Shown: positions 37,227-48,094 of the stretch, piece by piece
Layout: each line of letters starts with the position of its first letter
Position numbering within the stretch: the stretch's first letter is position 1
DNA from: Roseibium sp. HPY-6
GTDB taxonomy: Bacteria > Pseudomonadota > Alphaproteobacteria > Rhizobiales > Stappiaceae
Assembly: GCF_040530035.1 (NCBI RefSeq)
Contig: NZ_JBEWCD010000001.1
Coordinates: 248,001 to 312,000, forward strand
DNA length: 64,000 nt
Reading direction: 5' to 3'
Made by a program: the position numbers and the translations under genes
The notes under the pieces: model-generated
Told to the model about the DNA's origin: nothing
Databases searched by the model: none
The model's input: only the letters and a program-made list of their open reading frames with translations

Positions 37227-37594
37227 CAGAGCACCTCCGGCGCGAGCGAAATAATCTTCATGTGGTTCTTTGCCCGGAGTTCACGCGGCACCGGACCAAA
37301 GATACGGGTGCCGACCGGCTCCTTGTTGTTGTTGACCAGCACGGCCGCATTGCGGTCGAACCGGATCACGCTGCCATCGGGACGGCGGATATCCTTAGCC
37401 GTGCGCACGACGACAGCCTTCATCACGTCGCCCTTCTTAACGCGGCCCCGCGGAATAGCCTCTTTGACGGAAACAACGATGATGTCTCCGACCTGGGCGT
37501 ATTTGCGCTTGGAGCCGCCGAGCACTTTGATGCACATGACACGACGGGCGCCGGAATTGTCGGCGACGTCGAGGTTTGTTTGCATCTGAATCAT
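37226..37594 (-). CDS. rplN: 50S ribosomal protein L14
   Basis: 122 residues, exact family length. [20 protein letters not shown] and the [20 protein letters not shown] end are diagnostic. Lies at the intersubunit face and is the docking site of the silencing factor RsfS. Follows rpsQ after 69 bases, the largest gap in this part of the operon. Confidence 0.98.
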   Translation of the reverse strand: MIQMQTNLDVADNSGARRVMCIKVLGGSKRKYAQVGDIIVVSVKEAIPRGRVKKGDVMKAVVVRTAKDIRRPDGSVIRFDRNAAVLVNNNKEPVGTRIFGPVPRELRAKNHMKIISLAPEVL

Positions 37595-37663
37595 GACTGG
37601 CTGCCTTGTTCTTCTATTGGCGCTCGGGTCACGGGCGCCTGATGCTCACTGAATGGAGCGTGG

Positions 37664-37894
37664 TTATTGTGTAACCACGGTCCAACGTTTGTTTTTCGAG
37701 ACCGGCGCGCACTCTTCGATCTGAACAGTATCGCCAACCTTGTATTGATTGCTTTCGTCATGCGCGCGGTACTTCTTCGTGCGGCGCACAGTCTTTTTCA
37801 GCAGCGGGTGCGTGAAGCGGCGCTCCACGTTTACCGTCACCGTCTTGTCATTCGCGTCGCTGACAACGGTGCCCTGCAGGATACGCTTTGGCAT
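37664..37894 (-). CDS. rpsQ: 30S ribosomal protein S17
   Basis: 76 residues. [20 protein letters not shown], then [19 protein letters not shown]. Primary 16S 5'-domain binder with an OB fold. Ten bases upstream lies the rpmC stop. Confidence 0.97.
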   Translation of the reverse strand: MPKRILQGTVVSDANDKTVTVNVERRFTHPLLKKTVRRTKKYRAHDESNQYKVGDTVQIEECAPVSKNKRWTVVTQ

Positions 37895-37904
37895 TGCCGT
37901 CTCC

Positions 37905-38105
37905 TTACGCGTTTACCGACACGCGCTTCTCGCGCATGATCGTCTGGATACGCGCGATATCACGGCGGATCTGCCGTACACGCGCAGTGTTTTCAAGCTG
38001 ACCCGTGGCTTTCTGGAAGCGCAGGTTGAACTGCTCCTTCTTCAGGCCTTCAAGCTCACCGCGGAGCTCGTCGAGGGTCTTGGCCCGTACATCGGTCGCC
38101 TTCAT
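37905..38105 (-). CDS. rpmC: 50S ribosomal protein L29
   Basis: 66 residues, an antiparallel helical hairpin: [20 protein letters not shown] and [20 protein letters not shown]. Located by the tunnel exit near L23 where targeting factors dock. Between rplP and rpsQ. Confidence 0.97.
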   Translation of the reverse strand: MKATDVRAKTLDELRGELEGLKKEQFNLRFQKATGQLENTARVRQIRRDIARIQTIMREKRVSVNA

Positions 38106-38125
38106 GGCTTAACTCCTCGCCTGCC

Positions 38126-38539
38126 TTAGTCGCCGATACGCTGAACGAAACGACACTTGATCGGCAGCTTGGCGGCAGCAAGACGCATGGCTTCACGCGC
38201 AATGTCTTCCGGCACACCATCGATTTCAAACATGATCCGGCCCGGCTTGACACGGCAAGCCCAGTAATCCGGAGAACCCTTACCCTTACCCATGCGGACT
38301 TCAGCAGGCTTCGAAGAAACCGGAACGTCCGGGAAGATGCGGATCCATACACGACCCGCACGCTTCATGTGACGGGTCATAGCACGACGGGCCGCTTCGA
38401 TCTGACGTGCAGTAACACGCTCCGGCTCCAAAGCCTTCAGACCGAATGCGCCGAAGTTGAGGTCAGTACCTCCCTTCGACAAGCCGTGGATGCGGCCCTT
38501 GTGCTGCTTGCGGAACTTTGTGCGCTTCGGTTGCAGCAT
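38126..38539 (-). CDS. rplP: 50S ribosomal protein L16
   Basis: 137 residues. [20 protein letters not shown], then [20 protein letters not shown] and [20 protein letters not shown]. Near the A-site tRNA elbow; the arginine in the last segment is the usual site of YcfD-type hydroxylation in other bacteria. Between rpsC and rpmC. Confidence 0.98.
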   Translation of the reverse strand: MLQPKRTKFRKQHKGRIHGLSKGGTDLNFGAFGLKALEPERVTARQIEAARRAMTRHMKRAGRVWIRIFPDVPVSSKPAEVRMGKGKGSPDYWACRVKPGRIMFEIDGVPEDIAREAMRLAAAKLPIKCRFVQRIGD

Positions 38540-38586
38540 CGTTCTTCTCTCGTCTTTCTTATCTTACGAGCGGCAGGCAGCTTGAT

Positions 38587-39315
38587 TTAAGCTGCGCGCT
38601 CGCGGCCCCGATCCCGGCGTCCGCCGCGATCACCCTGGTTACCTTCGGAAGCAGCCGTTGCGCGACGCTCGGACGCCATCGGGTCATGTTCCAGAATTTC
38701 ACCCTTGAAGATCCAGACCTTCACACCGCACACGCCGTAAGCCGTGTGAGCGCTGGCGACACCATAATCGATGTCGGCACGCAGAGTGTGAAGCGGCACA
38801 CGGCCTTCACGGTACCATTCGATACGCGCAATTTCCGCGCCGCCGAGACGGCCGCCGCAGTTGATCCGGATGCCCTGGGCACCGAGACGCATGGCGGACT
38901 GAACGGCCCGTTTCATGGCACGGCGGAAAGCAACACGGCGTTCCAGCTGCTGAGCGATCGACGCAGCGACCAGGGTCGCATCGATCTCCGGCTTGCGCAC
39001 TTCAACAATGTTGAGATGCACTTCCGAGTTGGTGATATCGGCGATCTTCTTGCGAAGACGCTCGATGTCCGCACCCTTCTTGCCGATGACCACACCCGGA
39101 CGACCGGAGTGGATGGACACGCGGCATTTCTTGTGCGGGCGCTCGATCACGACCTTGGAAACAGCAGCCTGCTTCAATTCCTTCAAGAGGAATTCACGAA
39201 TGCGGAAATCTTCATGGAGAAGATCGCCATATTCGTTCTTGTTCGCATACCAGCGGGAGTCCCATGTACGGTTGATCCCGAGGCGCATGCCGATCGGGTT
39301 TACTTTATGTCCCAT
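38587..39315 (-). CDS. rpsC: 30S ribosomal protein S3
   Basis: 242 residues with an N-terminal GQKVNP-like start ([20 protein letters not shown]), a KH domain containing [20 protein letters not shown], and a C-terminal domain with the [20 protein letters not shown] motif. Basic, Arg/Gly/Asp-rich terminal tail. At the mRNA entry pore. Overlaps rplV by one base. Confidence 0.98.
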   Translation of the reverse strand: MGHKVNPIGMRLGINRTWDSRWYANKNEYGDLLHEDFRIREFLLKELKQAAVSKVVIERPHKKCRVSIHSGRPGVVIGKKGADIERLRKKIADITNSEVHLNIVEVRKPEIDATLVAASIAQQLERRVAFRRAMKRAVQSAMRLGAQGIRINCGGRLGGAEIARIEWYREGRVPLHTLRADIDYGVASAHTAYGVCGVKVWIFKGEILEHDPMASERRATAASEGNQGDRGGRRDRGRERAA

Positions 39316-39695
39316 CAGGCAGTCTCCTCAACTTCGCGCACGACGATGGTCAGGTTCGAGAAAGGCTTCTCGATCCGTCCGACGCGGCCGCGTGCACGGG
39401 CCTGGAACCGCTTGATGACAAAAGCCTTGCCAACATGGGCTTCGGCAACCACCAGGTTGTCGATGTCCAGGTCATGATTGTTTTCCGCATTTGCAACGGC
39501 GGACATCAGCGTTTTCTTGACATCCTGTGCAATACGCTTGCGGGAGAATGTCAGGTCCGCGATGGCGGAACCGACTTTTTTGCCGCGGATTGCAGCCGCA
39601 ACGAGGTTCAGCTTACGCGGGGAAACGCGTATCATACGGGTCATTGCCCGCGCCTCATTGTCAGCGAGCGTCCGCTCACGCTTCGGCTTGCCCAT
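39315..39695 (-). CDS. rplV: 50S ribosomal protein L22
   Basis: 126 residues. The core includes [20 protein letters not shown] and the tunnel-lining beta hairpin [20 protein letters not shown]; this loop is where macrolide resistance changes usually arise. Starts 2 bases after rpsS and overlaps rpsC by one base. Confidence 0.97.
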   Translation of the reverse strand: MGKPKRERTLADNEARAMTRMIRVSPRKLNLVAAAIRGKKVGSAIADLTFSRKRIAQDVKKTLMSAVANAENNHDLDIDNLVVAEAHVGKAFVIKRFQARARGRVGRIEKPFSNLTIVVREVEETA

Positions 39696-39697
39696 CG

Positions 39698-39976
39698 TTA
39701 CTTCCTCTTCGCCTTCTTGTCGGCGCCGTGTCCGTAATAAGTCCGGCTCGGCGAAAATTCACCGAACTTGTGACCGATCATTTCTTCAGACACCAGCACC
39801 GGAACGTGCTTTTGACCGTTATAGACGCCGAAAGTCAAACCGACGAACTGCGGCAGGATCGTTGAGCGGCGGCTCCAGGTCTTGATGACCTCGTTCCGGC
39901 CGGACTCACGGACCTTGTCCGCTTTCTTCAGCAGATACCCGTCGACAAACGGACCTTTCCAGATCGAACGTGCCAC
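39698..39976 (-). CDS. rpsS: 30S ribosomal protein S19
   Basis: 92 residues. [40 protein letters not shown] and [20 protein letters not shown] are diagnostic. 30S head protein contacting S13 and A-site tRNA. Between rplB and rplV. Confidence 0.98.
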   Translation of the reverse strand: MARSIWKGPFVDGYLLKKADKVRESGRNEVIKTWSRRSTILPQFVGLTFGVYNGQKHVPVLVSEEMIGHKFGEFSPSRTYYGHGADKKAKRK

Positions 39977-39988
39977 GATCCTTGTCCT

Positions 39989-40822
39989 TTACTTCTTACG
40001 CGCGTGGCGGCTGCGGACGATATACTTATCGGTCTGCTTGTTGCGCCGCGTGCGCTTACCTTTGGTCGGTTTACCCCAAGGAGTAACCGGATGACGACCG
40101 CCGGAGGTCCGGCCTTCACCACCACCATGCGGGTGGTCGATCGGGTTCATGGCAACACCGCGTGTATGCGGACGAATGCCAAGCCAGCGGGAACGGCCTG
40201 CTTTGCCGAGATTGATGTTGGCGTGGTCCGGGTTGGACACAGCACCAATGGAAGCCATGCAGGTTCCAAGCACACGGCGCTGCTCGCCAGACATCAGGCG
40301 AAGCGTCGTGTAACCCTGGTCGCGGCCGACGATCTGAACGAAGGCACCGGCAGAGCGAGCGATCTGGGCGCCTTTGCCCGGCTTCAGCTCGATGTTGTGC
40401 ACAATCGTTCCGACCGGAATGCTTGCCAGCGGCGCTGCATTACCCGGCTTCACGTCAACGTTGTTTCCGGCGACAACGGTGTCGCCAACAGCCAGGCGCT
40501 GTGGCGCCAGGATGTAGCTCAGCTCGCCGTCTTCGTAACGGATCAGAGCGATGAATGCGGTCCGGTTCGGATCGTATTCAAGGCGTTCGACCGTCGCCGG
40601 TACATCCCACTTGCGACGCTTGAAGTCGACAAGACGGTAGGACCGCTTGTGACCACCGCCGCGGTTCGGAGACGTCAGACGGCCCGTGTTGTTGCGGCCA
40701 CCCTTCTTGGACAGGCCTTCGGTCAGCGTCTTGACCGGCTTGCCCTTGTACAGGCCGGAGCGGTCAACCTGAACGAGCTGACGGCGACCTGGGGACGTCG
40801 GATTGAATGTCTTAAGTGCCAT
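39989..40822 (-). CDS. rplB: 50S ribosomal protein L2
   Basis: 277 residues. OB-fold and SH3-like domains; C-terminal [20 protein letters not shown] carries the histidine near the peptidyl transferase centre. Required for subunit association and tRNA binding. Between rplW and rpsS in the S10 operon. Confidence 0.98.
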   Translation of the reverse strand: MALKTFNPTSPGRRQLVQVDRSGLYKGKPVKTLTEGLSKKGGRNNTGRLTSPNRGGGHKRSYRLVDFKRRKWDVPATVERLEYDPNRTAFIALIRYEDGELSYILAPQRLAVGDTVVAGNNVDVKPGNAAPLASIPVGTIVHNIELKPGKGAQIARSAGAFVQIVGRDQGYTTLRLMSGEQRRVLGTCMASIGAVSNPDHANINLGKAGRSRWLGIRPHTRGVAMNPIDHPHGGGEGRTSGGRHPVTPWGKPTKGKRTRRNKQTDKYIVRSRHARKK

Positions 40823-40838
40823 TTTCTAAGTCCCCGTC

Positions 40839-41132
40839 TCAGAGCCCGGTGGTCACGTCAATTGCGTGACCTTCCTGCAGCGTAACGACGGCCTTCTTGA
40901 AGTCGGACTGGCGGCCAAGACGTCCGCGGAAGCGCTTTACCTTGCCCTTGCGGACCAGGGTATTCACTGCCGTGACTTTGACGCCGAACAGTGCTTCGAC
41001 CGCGGCCTTGATTTCCGGCTTCGTTGCATCGTTGGCAACCTTGAAGACAACCTTGTTCTCTTCAGAAGCCATCGTCGACTTTTCGGTGATCACCGGGCCG
41101 ACGATTTTGTCGTAGTGAGGAAGTTTGCTCAT
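40839..41132 (-). CDS. rplW: 50S ribosomal protein L23
   Basis: 97 residues. [20 protein letters not shown] and the hairpin [20 protein letters not shown]. Docking site for trigger factor and SRP at the tunnel exit. The ATG overlaps the rplD end by 4 bases. Confidence 0.97.
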   Translation of the reverse strand: MSKLPHYDKIVGPVITEKSTMASEENKVVFKVANDATKPEIKAAVEALFGVKVTAVNTLVRKGKVKRFRGRLGRQSDFKKAVVTLQEGHAIDVTTGL

Positions 41133-41749
41133 TTGAAGCGCTCCTCAAGTGCGGACACCGCAGCCTTGGTCAACACCAGAGTGTTGGCGCGCAGGATGTC
41201 GTAAACGTTGATGCCCTGAACCGGCAGCACATCCACATGTGGAATGTTGCGTGAGGCCAGTGCGAAGTTGTTGTCGACGTCTGCGCCGTCGATGACCAGG
41301 GCGCTGGTCAGCCCGAGTTTGCCGAGCTGTGCTTTGAGAGCCTTGGTCTTTGCTTCCGCTGCCTTGGCGTCTTCGACAACAACAATGCTGTCGGCTTTCG
41401 CCTTGGCGGACAGAGCATGCTTCAGGCCGAGGGCGCGAACCTTCTTGGGCAGATCATGGCCATGATCGCGAACGACTGGACCGAATGCCTTGCCACCACC
41501 ACGAAATTGCGGGGCCTTCTTGTTGCCGTGACGTGCACCGCCGGAGCCCTTCTGGCGGACGAATTTCTTCGTCGTACCGGAAATCTCGGCGCGTTGCAGC
41601 GTTTTGTGGGTGCCTGCCTGACGCTTGGCCAGCTGCCAGCGCACCACACGGTGGATCAAATCGGTGCGCGGCTCGAGACCGAAGATCTCGTCAGACACCG
41701 TGATCGAACCGGCCGCCCCACCTTCGAGGGTCTTGACCTGGAGTTCCAT
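41129..41749 (-). CDS. rplD: 50S ribosomal protein L4
   Basis: 206 residues from the ATG at 41749, whose A overlaps the rplC stop (TGATG); a GTG one codon upstream is possible but less likely. Tunnel loop [20 protein letters not shown] is present. In E. coli L4 represses the S10 operon; such control is not demonstrated here. Confidence 0.96.
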   Translation of the reverse strand: MELQVKTLEGGAAGSITVSDEIFGLEPRTDLIHRVVRWQLAKRQAGTHKTLQRAEISGTTKKFVRQKGSGGARHGNKKAPQFRGGGKAFGPVVRDHGHDLPKKVRALGLKHALSAKAKADSIVVVEDAKAAEAKTKALKAQLGKLGLTSALVIDGADVDNNFALASRNIPHVDVLPVQGINVYDILRANTLVLTKAAVSALEERFK

Positions 41750-42459
41750 CACTCACTCTCCTTCCCGGCAGCCTCAGTCGCTTCGGAAGCTTTGAAAGCA
41801 CCCGGAACCGGAACATTTTCCGGCAGCGCCTTTTTGATCGCGTCGCGGACTAGGATCCAGCCGCCCTTGGCGCCCGGAACTGAGCCCTCGACCATGATCA
41901 GGCCACGCTCAACATCAGTGCGCACAACCTTCAGGTTCTGCGTGGTCACGCGGGCATCACCCATGTGACCGGCCATTTTCTTGCCCTTGAACACGCGGCC
42001 CGGATCCTGACACTGACCCGTGGAACCATGTGAACGGTGCGAGATCGAGTTACCGTGGGATGCGCGGCCACCACCGAAGTTGTGACGCTTCATCGCACCG
42101 GCAAAACCCTTACCGATGGAAGTGCCGGTCACGTCCACGAACTGGCCTTCGACGTAGTGATCAGCGGTCATTTCCGCGCCAACGTCGATCATGTTGTCCG
42201 CTGAAACGCGGAATTCGGCGACAGTCCGCTTCGGCTCAACCTTTGCGACAGCAAAGTGACCGCGCAGTGCCTTCGGCGTATTCTTTACTTTGCGGGTACC
42301 CGCGCCGAGCTGCAGCGCAGTGTAACCATTTTTTTCGTCAGTCCGGTGGGCAACCACCTGGCAGTTTTCCAGCCGCAAAACAGTGACCGGAACATGCTCG
42401 CCTGCATCGTTATAGATGCGGGTCATGCCCACTTTCTGAGCGATCACTCCAGAACGCAT
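41749..42459 (-). CDS. rplC: 50S ribosomal protein L3
   Basis: 236 residues from the ATG at 42459 ([20 protein letters not shown]); the extension to 42507 overlaps rpsJ. The [22 protein letters not shown] loop ([20 protein letters not shown]) reaches the peptidyl transferase centre and contains the glutamine-methylation region. Acidic/Ala-rich C-terminal tail. Coupled to rplD by a one-base overlap. Confidence 0.97.
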   Translation of the reverse strand: MRSGVIAQKVGMTRIYNDAGEHVPVTVLRLENCQVVAHRTDEKNGYTALQLGAGTRKVKNTPKALRGHFAVAKVEPKRTVAEFRVSADNMIDVGAEMTADHYVEGQFVDVTGTSIGKGFAGAMKRHNFGGGRASHGNSISHRSHGSTGQCQDPGRVFKGKKMAGHMGDARVTTQNLKVVRTDVERGLIMVEGSVPGAKGGWILVRDAIKKALPENVPVPGAFKASEATEAAGKESE

Positions 42460-42481
42460 GATGTGTCCCCTTGACCCCGCC

Positions 42482-42790
42482 TTAGAGCTTGATCTCGACG
42501 TCGACACCAGCGGCCAGGTCGAGCTTCATGAGCGCGTCCACCGTCTGGGGCGTCGGATCAACGATGTCGAGAAGACGCTTGTGCGTACGCATCTCGAACT
42601 GATCGCGGCTTTTCTTATCGATATGCGGTCCGCGAAGCACCGTGTACTTCTCAATCCGCGTCGGCAGCGGCACGGGACCCCGTACCTGAGCACCGGTCCG
42701 CTTGGCCGTATTGACGATCTCCTTGGTGGAGGCGTCGAGAATACGGTGGTCAAACGCCTTGAGGCGGATCCGGATATTCTGACCGTTCAT
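42482..42790 (-). CDS. rpsJ: 30S ribosomal protein S10 (NusE)
   Basis: 102 residues from the ATG at 42790 ([20 protein letters not shown]); five upstream codons are not conserved. Besides its place in the 30S head, S10 is NusE, linking ribosome to NusG and antitermination complexes; nusG itself is in this cluster. First S10-operon gene, 72 bases after tuf. Confidence 0.97.
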   Translation of the reverse strand: MNGQNIRIRLKAFDHRILDASTKEIVNTAKRTGAQVRGPVPLPTRIEKYTVLRGPHIDKKSRDQFEMRTHKRLLDIVDPTPQTVDALMKLDLAAGVDVEIKL

Positions 42791-42813
42791 TGTTATTGTT
42801 CCCAATAAGACTG

Positions 42814-42854
42814 CGGGCCTGCCCGCGTTACTGTTAGTTACCCCGGCAGGCCCG
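42814..42854 (-). other. Long hairpin in the tuf-rpsJ spacer
   Basis: Ten-base-pair perfect stem: CGGGCCTGCC (42814-42823) with GGCAGGCCCG (42845-42854) and a 21-base loop. It lies between the tuf stop and the rpsJ start. On the minus strand no clean T run follows, so processing, partial termination or S10-leader control are alternatives. Confidence 0.5.
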
Positions 42855-42862
42855 GCTGTCGA

Positions 42863-44053
42863 TTATTCGATGATGGATGCGACGACGCCGGCGCCGACGG
42901 TACGGCCACCTTCGCGGATCGCGAAGCGCAGGCCTTCTTCCATGGCGATCGGCACGATCAGCTCAACGTCAACCGACACGTTGTCGCCCGGCATCACCAT
43001 TTCCGTGCCTTCCGGCAGAGAAACAACACCCGTAACGTCCGTCGTGCGGAAGTAGAACTGCGGACGGTAGTTGGTGAAGAACGGCGTATGACGGCCACCT
43101 TCTTCCTTCGTCAGGATGTAGGCTTCTGCCTTGAACTTCGTGTGCGGGGTCACAGAACCCGGCTTGCAAAGAACCTGGCCACGCTCAACGTCCTCACGGC
43201 CAATACCGCGGATCAGCGCACCGATGTTGTCGCCCGCTTCACCGCTGTCCAGCAGCTTGCGGAACATTTCAACGCCGGTAACCGTCGTCTTCTGGGTGTC
43301 CTTGATGCCGACGATCTCGACTTCCTCACCCACATTGATCACACCGCGCTCAACACGGCCGGTCACAACAGTACCGCGGCCGGAGATCGAGAACACGTCT
43401 TCGATCGGCATCAGGAACGGCTGATCCTTCGGACGCTCCGGCGTCGGGATGTAGTCGTCAACCTGCGCCATCAGCTCACGGATCGCATCACGGCCGATTT
43501 CAGGATCGCGGTTCTCAACAGCTGCAAGAGCCGAACCCTTGACGATCGGAATGTCGTCGCCCGGGAACTCGTAGGAAGACAGCAGCTCACGGATTTCCAT
43601 TTCGACGAGCTCAAGAAGCTCTTCGTCGTCGACCTGGTCAACCTTGTTCATGAAAACAACAAGAGCCGGAACGCCAACCTGGCGCGCAAGCAGGATGTGC
43701 TCGCGGGTCTGTGGCATCGGGCCGTCTGCAGAAGAGCAGACCAGGATCGCGCCGTCCATCTGCGCCGCACCCGTGATCATGTTCTTCACGTAGTCGGCGT
43801 GGCCAGGGCAGTCAACGTGAGCGTAGTGACGGTTCTCCGTCTCATACTCAACGTGCGCCGTGGAGATGGTGATGCCGCGGGCCTTTTCTTCAGGCGCGCC
43901 GTCGATCTCGTCGTAGGCTTTCGCTTCTGCGCCGCCAGCTTCTGCCAGCGTCATCGTGATTGCAGCGGTCAGCGTCGTCTTGCCATGGTCAACGTGGCCA
44001 ATCGTGCCAATGTTAACGTGCGGCTTGTTGCGCTCGAATTTTTCCTTCGCCAT
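42863..44053 (-). CDS. tuf: Elongation factor Tu, copy 1
   Basis: 396 residues. GTPase motifs [15 protein letters not shown] (P-loop), [16 protein letters not shown] (G3) and [11 protein letters not shown] (NKxD); beta-barrel domains 2 and 3 intact to the [10 protein letters not shown] end. Delivers aminoacyl-tRNA to the ribosome. Follows fusA in the str operon. The protein is identical to the second copy at 60438-61628; the only base difference I found is a synonymous Phe codon (44036 versus 61611). Confidence 0.98.
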   Translation of the reverse strand: MAKEKFERNKPHVNIGTIGHVDHGKTTLTAAITMTLAEAGGAEAKAYDEIDGAPEEKARGITISTAHVEYETENRHYAHVDCPGHADYVKNMITGAAQMDGAILVCSSADGPMPQTREHILLARQVGVPALVVFMNKVDQVDDEELLELVEMEIRELLSSYEFPGDDIPIVKGSALAAVENRDPEIGRDAIRELMAQVDDYIPTPERPKDQPFLMPIEDVFSISGRGTVVTGRVERGVINVGEEVEIVGIKDTQKTTVTGVEMFRKLLDSGEAGDNIGALIRGIGREDVERGQVLCKPGSVTPHTKFKAEAYILTKEEGGRHTPFFTNYRPQFYFRTTDVTGVVSLPEGTEMVMPGDNVSVDVELIVPIAMEEGLRFAIREGGRTVGAGVVASIIE

Positions 44054-44100
44054 CGGATTACTCCGTTTCTCTATTTCTTCTTGACGTTAAGAGGTTGGGA

Positions 44101-46176
44101 TCAGGCGTATTTCGCCTGAACCTCTTCGGCGACAGCCTGCGGCACCTGTTCGTAGTGATCGAACACCATCGAGTACTGGGCGCGGCCTTGAGACATGGAA
44201 CGCAGATTGTTCACGTAGCCAAACATGTTGGCGAGCGGAACCATCGCGGTGATGACTGTCACAATGCCCCGGTTCTCCGTGCCGGCGATCTGGCCGCGGC
44301 GGGAGTTCAGGTCACCGATAACGTCACCCATGTAGTCTTCAGGTGTGACAACCTCGACCTTCATGATCGGCTCGAGCAGTTTCGGGCCGGCCTTCTGGAT
44401 TGCTTCGCGGAAACCGGCACGGCCGGCGATTTCGAAGGCCAGAACGGAGGAGTCGACGTCATGGTAGGCGCCGTCGGTCAGGGTTGCCTTGATGTCGAGC
44501 ATCGGGAAGCCTGCCAGAGGACCGGAAGACATGACACTCTCGATACCCTTCGTAACACCCGGGATATATTCCTTCGGGACGTTACCGCCGACAACCTTGC
44601 TCTCAAAGACATAACCTTCGTTCGGCTCTGCAGGCTCAATGGTGAGCTTGATGCGAGCGAACTGACCGGAACCACCGGACTGCTTCTTGTGGGTGTAATC
44701 CACATCCGCAACCTTGGTGATGGTTTCACGGTAGGCAACCTGAGGTGCACCAATGTTCGCCTCGACCTTGAATTCGCGCTTCATGCGGTCGACGATGATG
44801 TCCAGGTGCAGCTCGCCCATGCCGGCGATGATGGTCTGACCGGACTCTTCATCCGTTTTAACGCGGAAGGACGGATCTTCTGCAGCCAGGCGGTTCAGGG
44901 CAAGGCCCATCTTTTCCTGGTCGCCTTTGGTCTTCGGCTCGACGGCGATCTCGATCACCGGCTCGGGGAATTCCATACGCTCCAGGATCACCGGCTTCAG
45001 CGGGTCACACAGGGTGTCGCCGGTCGTGGTGTCTTTCAGACCTGCAATCGCCACGATGTCGCCTGCATAGGCCACGTCGATGTCGTCGCGGGAGTTGGAG
45101 TGCATCTGCATCATCCGGCCGACGCGCTCGCGCTTGTCCTTCACGGTGTTGAGAAGGGACGAGCCCTTGTTCAGCACTCCGGAATAGATGCGGCAGAAGG
45201 TCAGCGAGCCGACGAATGGGTCGTTGGCGATCTTGAATGCCAACAGACCAAGCGGCTCTTCGTCGGACGACTTGCGCTCGACTTCAGCTTCGGTCTTCGG
45301 ATCGATGCCCTTGATGGCCGGAACTTCGACCGGGCTCGGCAGAAAATCGACAACAGCGTCAAGCAGCGGCTGAACGCCCTTGTTCTTGAACGCGGACCCG
45401 CAGAAGATCGGCACAAAGTCACCATTGATGGTGCCCTTGCGGATCAGCTCTTTCAGCTTTTCCATGGTCGGCTCTTCACCTTCCAGGTAAGCTTCCATTG
45501 CTTCTTCGTCGACTTCGACAGCGGTTTCGATCAGAGCGTCGTGCATTTCCTGTGCGCGATCAGCAAGATCGGCCGGAATGTCGACTTCGTCCCAGGCAGC
45601 GCCCAGGTTTTCTGCTTGCCAGATGAGCGCCTTCATTTTCAGAAGGTCGACACAGCCGGCGAATTCGCTCTCAGCGCCAACCGGCAGCTGCATGACCAGA
45701 GGCGTTGCGCCGAGGCGCTCCTTGATCATGGTGACACAGCGATCGAAATCAGCGCCCAGCTTGTCCATCTTGTTGACGAAGATCATCCGCGGAACGTTGT
45801 ACTTGTCGGCCTGACGCCAGACAGTCTCGGTCTGCGGCTCAACACCGGCGTTTGCATCTAGAAGAGCAACCGCGCCATCGAGAACACGCAGAGAACGCTC
45901 AACCTCAATGGTGAAGTCAACGTGGCCCGGGGTGTCGATGATGTTCAGGCGCTTGTCGTTCCAGAACGCGGTCGTAGCAGCAGAAGTGATCGTGATTCCA
46001 CGCTCCTGCTCCTGCTCCATCCAGTCCATGGTGGCAGCGCCATCATGAACTTCGCCGATCTTGTGGCTTTTGCCTGTGTAGTAGAGGATCCGCTCGGTCG
46101 TAGTGGTCTTGCCGGCATCGATGTGAGCCATGATGCCGAAGTTACGGTAGTCCTCGATTTTATGCGTGCGCGACAT
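44101..46176 (-). CDS. fusA: Elongation factor G
   Basis: 691 residues. G domain motifs [36 protein letters not shown] and [12 protein letters not shown]; domains II-V follow, with the conserved [19 protein letters not shown] in domain III. Drives ribosomal translocation and recycling. Str operon between rpsG and tuf. Confidence 0.98.
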   Translation of the reverse strand: MSRTHKIEDYRNFGIMAHIDAGKTTTTERILYYTGKSHKIGEVHDGAATMDWMEQEQERGITITSAATTAFWNDKRLNIIDTPGHVDFTIEVERSLRVLDGAVALLDANAGVEPQTETVWRQADKYNVPRMIFVNKMDKLGADFDRCVTMIKERLGATPLVMQLPVGAESEFAGCVDLLKMKALIWQAENLGAAWDEVDIPADLADRAQEMHDALIETAVEVDEEAMEAYLEGEEPTMEKLKELIRKGTINGDFVPIFCGSAFKNKGVQPLLDAVVDFLPSPVEVPAIKGIDPKTEAEVERKSSDEEPLGLLAFKIANDPFVGSLTFCRIYSGVLNKGSSLLNTVKDKRERVGRMMQMHSNSRDDIDVAYAGDIVAIAGLKDTTTGDTLCDPLKPVILERMEFPEPVIEIAVEPKTKGDQEKMGLALNRLAAEDPSFRVKTDEESGQTIIAGMGELHLDIIVDRMKREFKVEANIGAPQVAYRETITKVADVDYTHKKQSGGSGQFARIKLTIEPAEPNEGYVFESKVVGGNVPKEYIPGVTKGIESVMSSGPLAGFPMLDIKATLTDGAYHDVDSSVLAFEIAGRAGFREAIQKAGPKLLEPIMKVEVVTPEDYMGDVIGDLNSRRGQIAGTENRGIVTVITAMVPLANMFGYVNNLRSMSQGRAQYSMVFDHYEQVPQAVAEEVQAKYA

Positions 46177-46200
46177 AGCGTCAGCCCTTCGAAGTAACTT

Positions 46201-46671
<471 letters not shown>

Positions 46672-46683
46672 CTAATGTGCTCC

Positions 46684-47055
46684 TTACTTCGGCCGCTTGG
46701 CGCCGTATTTCGAACGGCGCTGCTTACGATCCTTGACGCCCTGGGTATCGAGCACACCACGGATGATGTGGTAGCGCACACCCGGCAAGTCCTTCACGCG
46801 GCCGCCGCGGATCATCACCACCGAGTGTTCCTGAAGGTTGTGACCTTCACCCGGGATGTAGCCAATGACTTCGAAGCCGTTGGTCAGGCGGATCTTGGCC
46901 ACCTTACGCAGAGCCGAGTTCGGCTTCTTCGGCGTCGTCGTGTAAACGCGGGTGCAGACACCACGCTTCTGGGGGCAGGCCTCCATGGCCGGCACCTTGT
47001 TCCGCTTCGGCGGATCTTTCCGCGGCTTGCGGATCAACTGGTTGATGGTCGGCAT
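46684..47055 (-). CDS. rpsL: 30S ribosomal protein S12
   Basis: 123 residues from the ATG at 47055 ([20 protein letters not shown]); the upstream in-frame extension to 47211 is non-coding leader. Decoding-centre loop [20 protein letters not shown] has Lys at the position (usually 43) that determines streptomycin sensitivity, and [20 protein letters not shown] covers Lys88. First gene of the str operon. Confidence 0.98.
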   Translation of the reverse strand: MPTINQLIRKPRKDPPKRNKVPAMEACPQKRGVCTRVYTTTPKKPNSALRKVAKIRLTNGFEVIGYIPGEGHNLQEHSVVMIRGGRVKDLPGVRYHIIRGVLDTQGVKDRKQRRSKYGAKRPK

Positions 47056-47725
47056 TCTTTGCCCTTTACCTTGTCCATCCAAAAATCTGTATGCAACTGC
47101 AGTCCTCCGCTGACCTTGCATGCCAATAAACATACAAAATCGCGCCCGCACGCTCCTGGGAGCGGCCGGCGCTGCGAAAAACCAGAGGACCACGAGTTGC
47201 CCCGCGGTCATGCAATCGACGCGTATTCGCCTATCTATACCCGGCAGCGTTTAAGAGGATTGGGTCCTGCGCCTTGGATCAGCGCTGGACGGTTCACTCT
47301 TACCGCCTGCCCTTGGGATGCGCGGAACCTACTCATATGCACCCTTTGCGTCAAGTGCTTTGTAGAAAAAACCGCAAGTGCGTGTTCGGCATTGTCTGGA
47401 AGTCAATTTTAGACATGAAATCAGTAAGCTGGCATAATTTAGTACGCATTCGGAACGCCTTTTGAGCAATTTTCTTTCGTGTCCGTCAAAACCTCAGTTT
47501 CGAATGCGGGAATCAGTGGTGGTTTTCAGCTAGATCCTGGCGGACCCGAAACACACTTCAACATGCCCCAACGCTGCCGACTCGTTGATTTTGTGCTGTT
47601 TTCGCCGACAGTCGGTGCAAACCAAAAAACCAAACCGGCGCTCTGCATTTCCAGGCACCCAGTTATGCAAAATCGGAAGGAGTGCCGGCGGTCCCGGTTA
47701 ATGATCGGCATATCGCGAAACGGTG
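47056..47725. other. Long leader/intergenic region upstream of rpsL
   Basis: About 670 bases between the small acidic gene and rpsL on the same strand, the largest gap in the translation cluster. No coding frame is convincing. It carries a candidate promoter (47326-47354), which leaves a leader of about 265 bases. Confidence 0.5.
47326..47354 (-). promoter_or_regulatory. Candidate promoter of the str operon
   Basis: On the minus strand CTTGACG (-35 hexamer TTGACG at 47354-47349) is followed after 17 bases by TAGGTT (47331-47326). CTTGAC with 17-base spacing fits alphaproteobacterial housekeeping promoters; the -10 box is imperfect. Position upstream of rpsL supports the call. Confidence 0.4.
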
Positions 47726-48019
47726 TCAGCCGGTGAAAGTCACAATCGCAACATTTCCGGCAAGCGCGTCCTGATATGCCCCCTCATGGAGCGGATCGTC
47801 AGGTTCGCCATCCATCACGCCGATCTGATCAAGCTCGGCTTCCGCAAAGCCCTGTCCCTGCAGGGCTTCAAGTGTTCTGCGCACCGCGTCATCGTCGTCA
47901 GGTGCCGTCAGCAGCGCATGGATCGTAATGGCGTCCTCAGGAAGTGCGTCTTCACTTTCCCAGACACGGCCGATGACGATATAGACGACAGGATCAAGGT
48001 CGACTTCGTTGTCGTTCAT
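47726..48019 (-). CDS. Small acidic hypothetical protein between rpoC and rpsL
   Basis: 97 residues, strongly acidic (runs such as PDDDDAVRR and GEPDDPLHEG), no signal peptide or membrane helix. A beta-alpha-beta-like pattern (VVYIVIGRVW, ITIHALLTAPD, VAIVTFTG) suggests a small compact domain. I recognise no family. It follows rpoC, separated by a terminator-like hairpin, and precedes the rpsL leader on the same strand, so it may be expressed by readthrough from rpoC. Confidence 0.65.
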   Translation of the reverse strand: MNDNEVDLDPVVYIVIGRVWESEDALPEDAITIHALLTAPDDDDAVRRTLEALQGQGFAEAELDQIGVMDGEPDDPLHEGAYQDALAGNVAIVTFTG

Positions 48020-48039
48020 TGTTCAACCCTCACAAAGAG

Positions 48040-48072
48040 CACATACAGAAAAGCCGCCCGGAGGCGGCCTTT
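48040..48072 (-). terminator. Intrinsic terminator after rpoC
   Basis: GCCGCC (48053-48058) pairs with GGCGGC (48063-48068) around CGGA; on the minus strand the stem is followed by TTTTCTGTATG. It lies 23 bases past the rpoC stop, before the small acidic gene. Confidence 0.75.
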
Positions 48073-48094
48073 CGTTCGTTATAGATAAGGCCGG

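Noticed and set aside
43088..44119. Plus-strand frame opposite tuf that recurs at 60663-61733
   Set aside because: It recurs only because the two tuf genes are nearly identical; antisense shadow.
44095..45861. 588-codon plus-strand open frame opposite fusA
   Set aside because: It is fully antisense to a highly conserved gene; long antisense frames are expected in GC-rich DNA, and its translation has no domain pattern.
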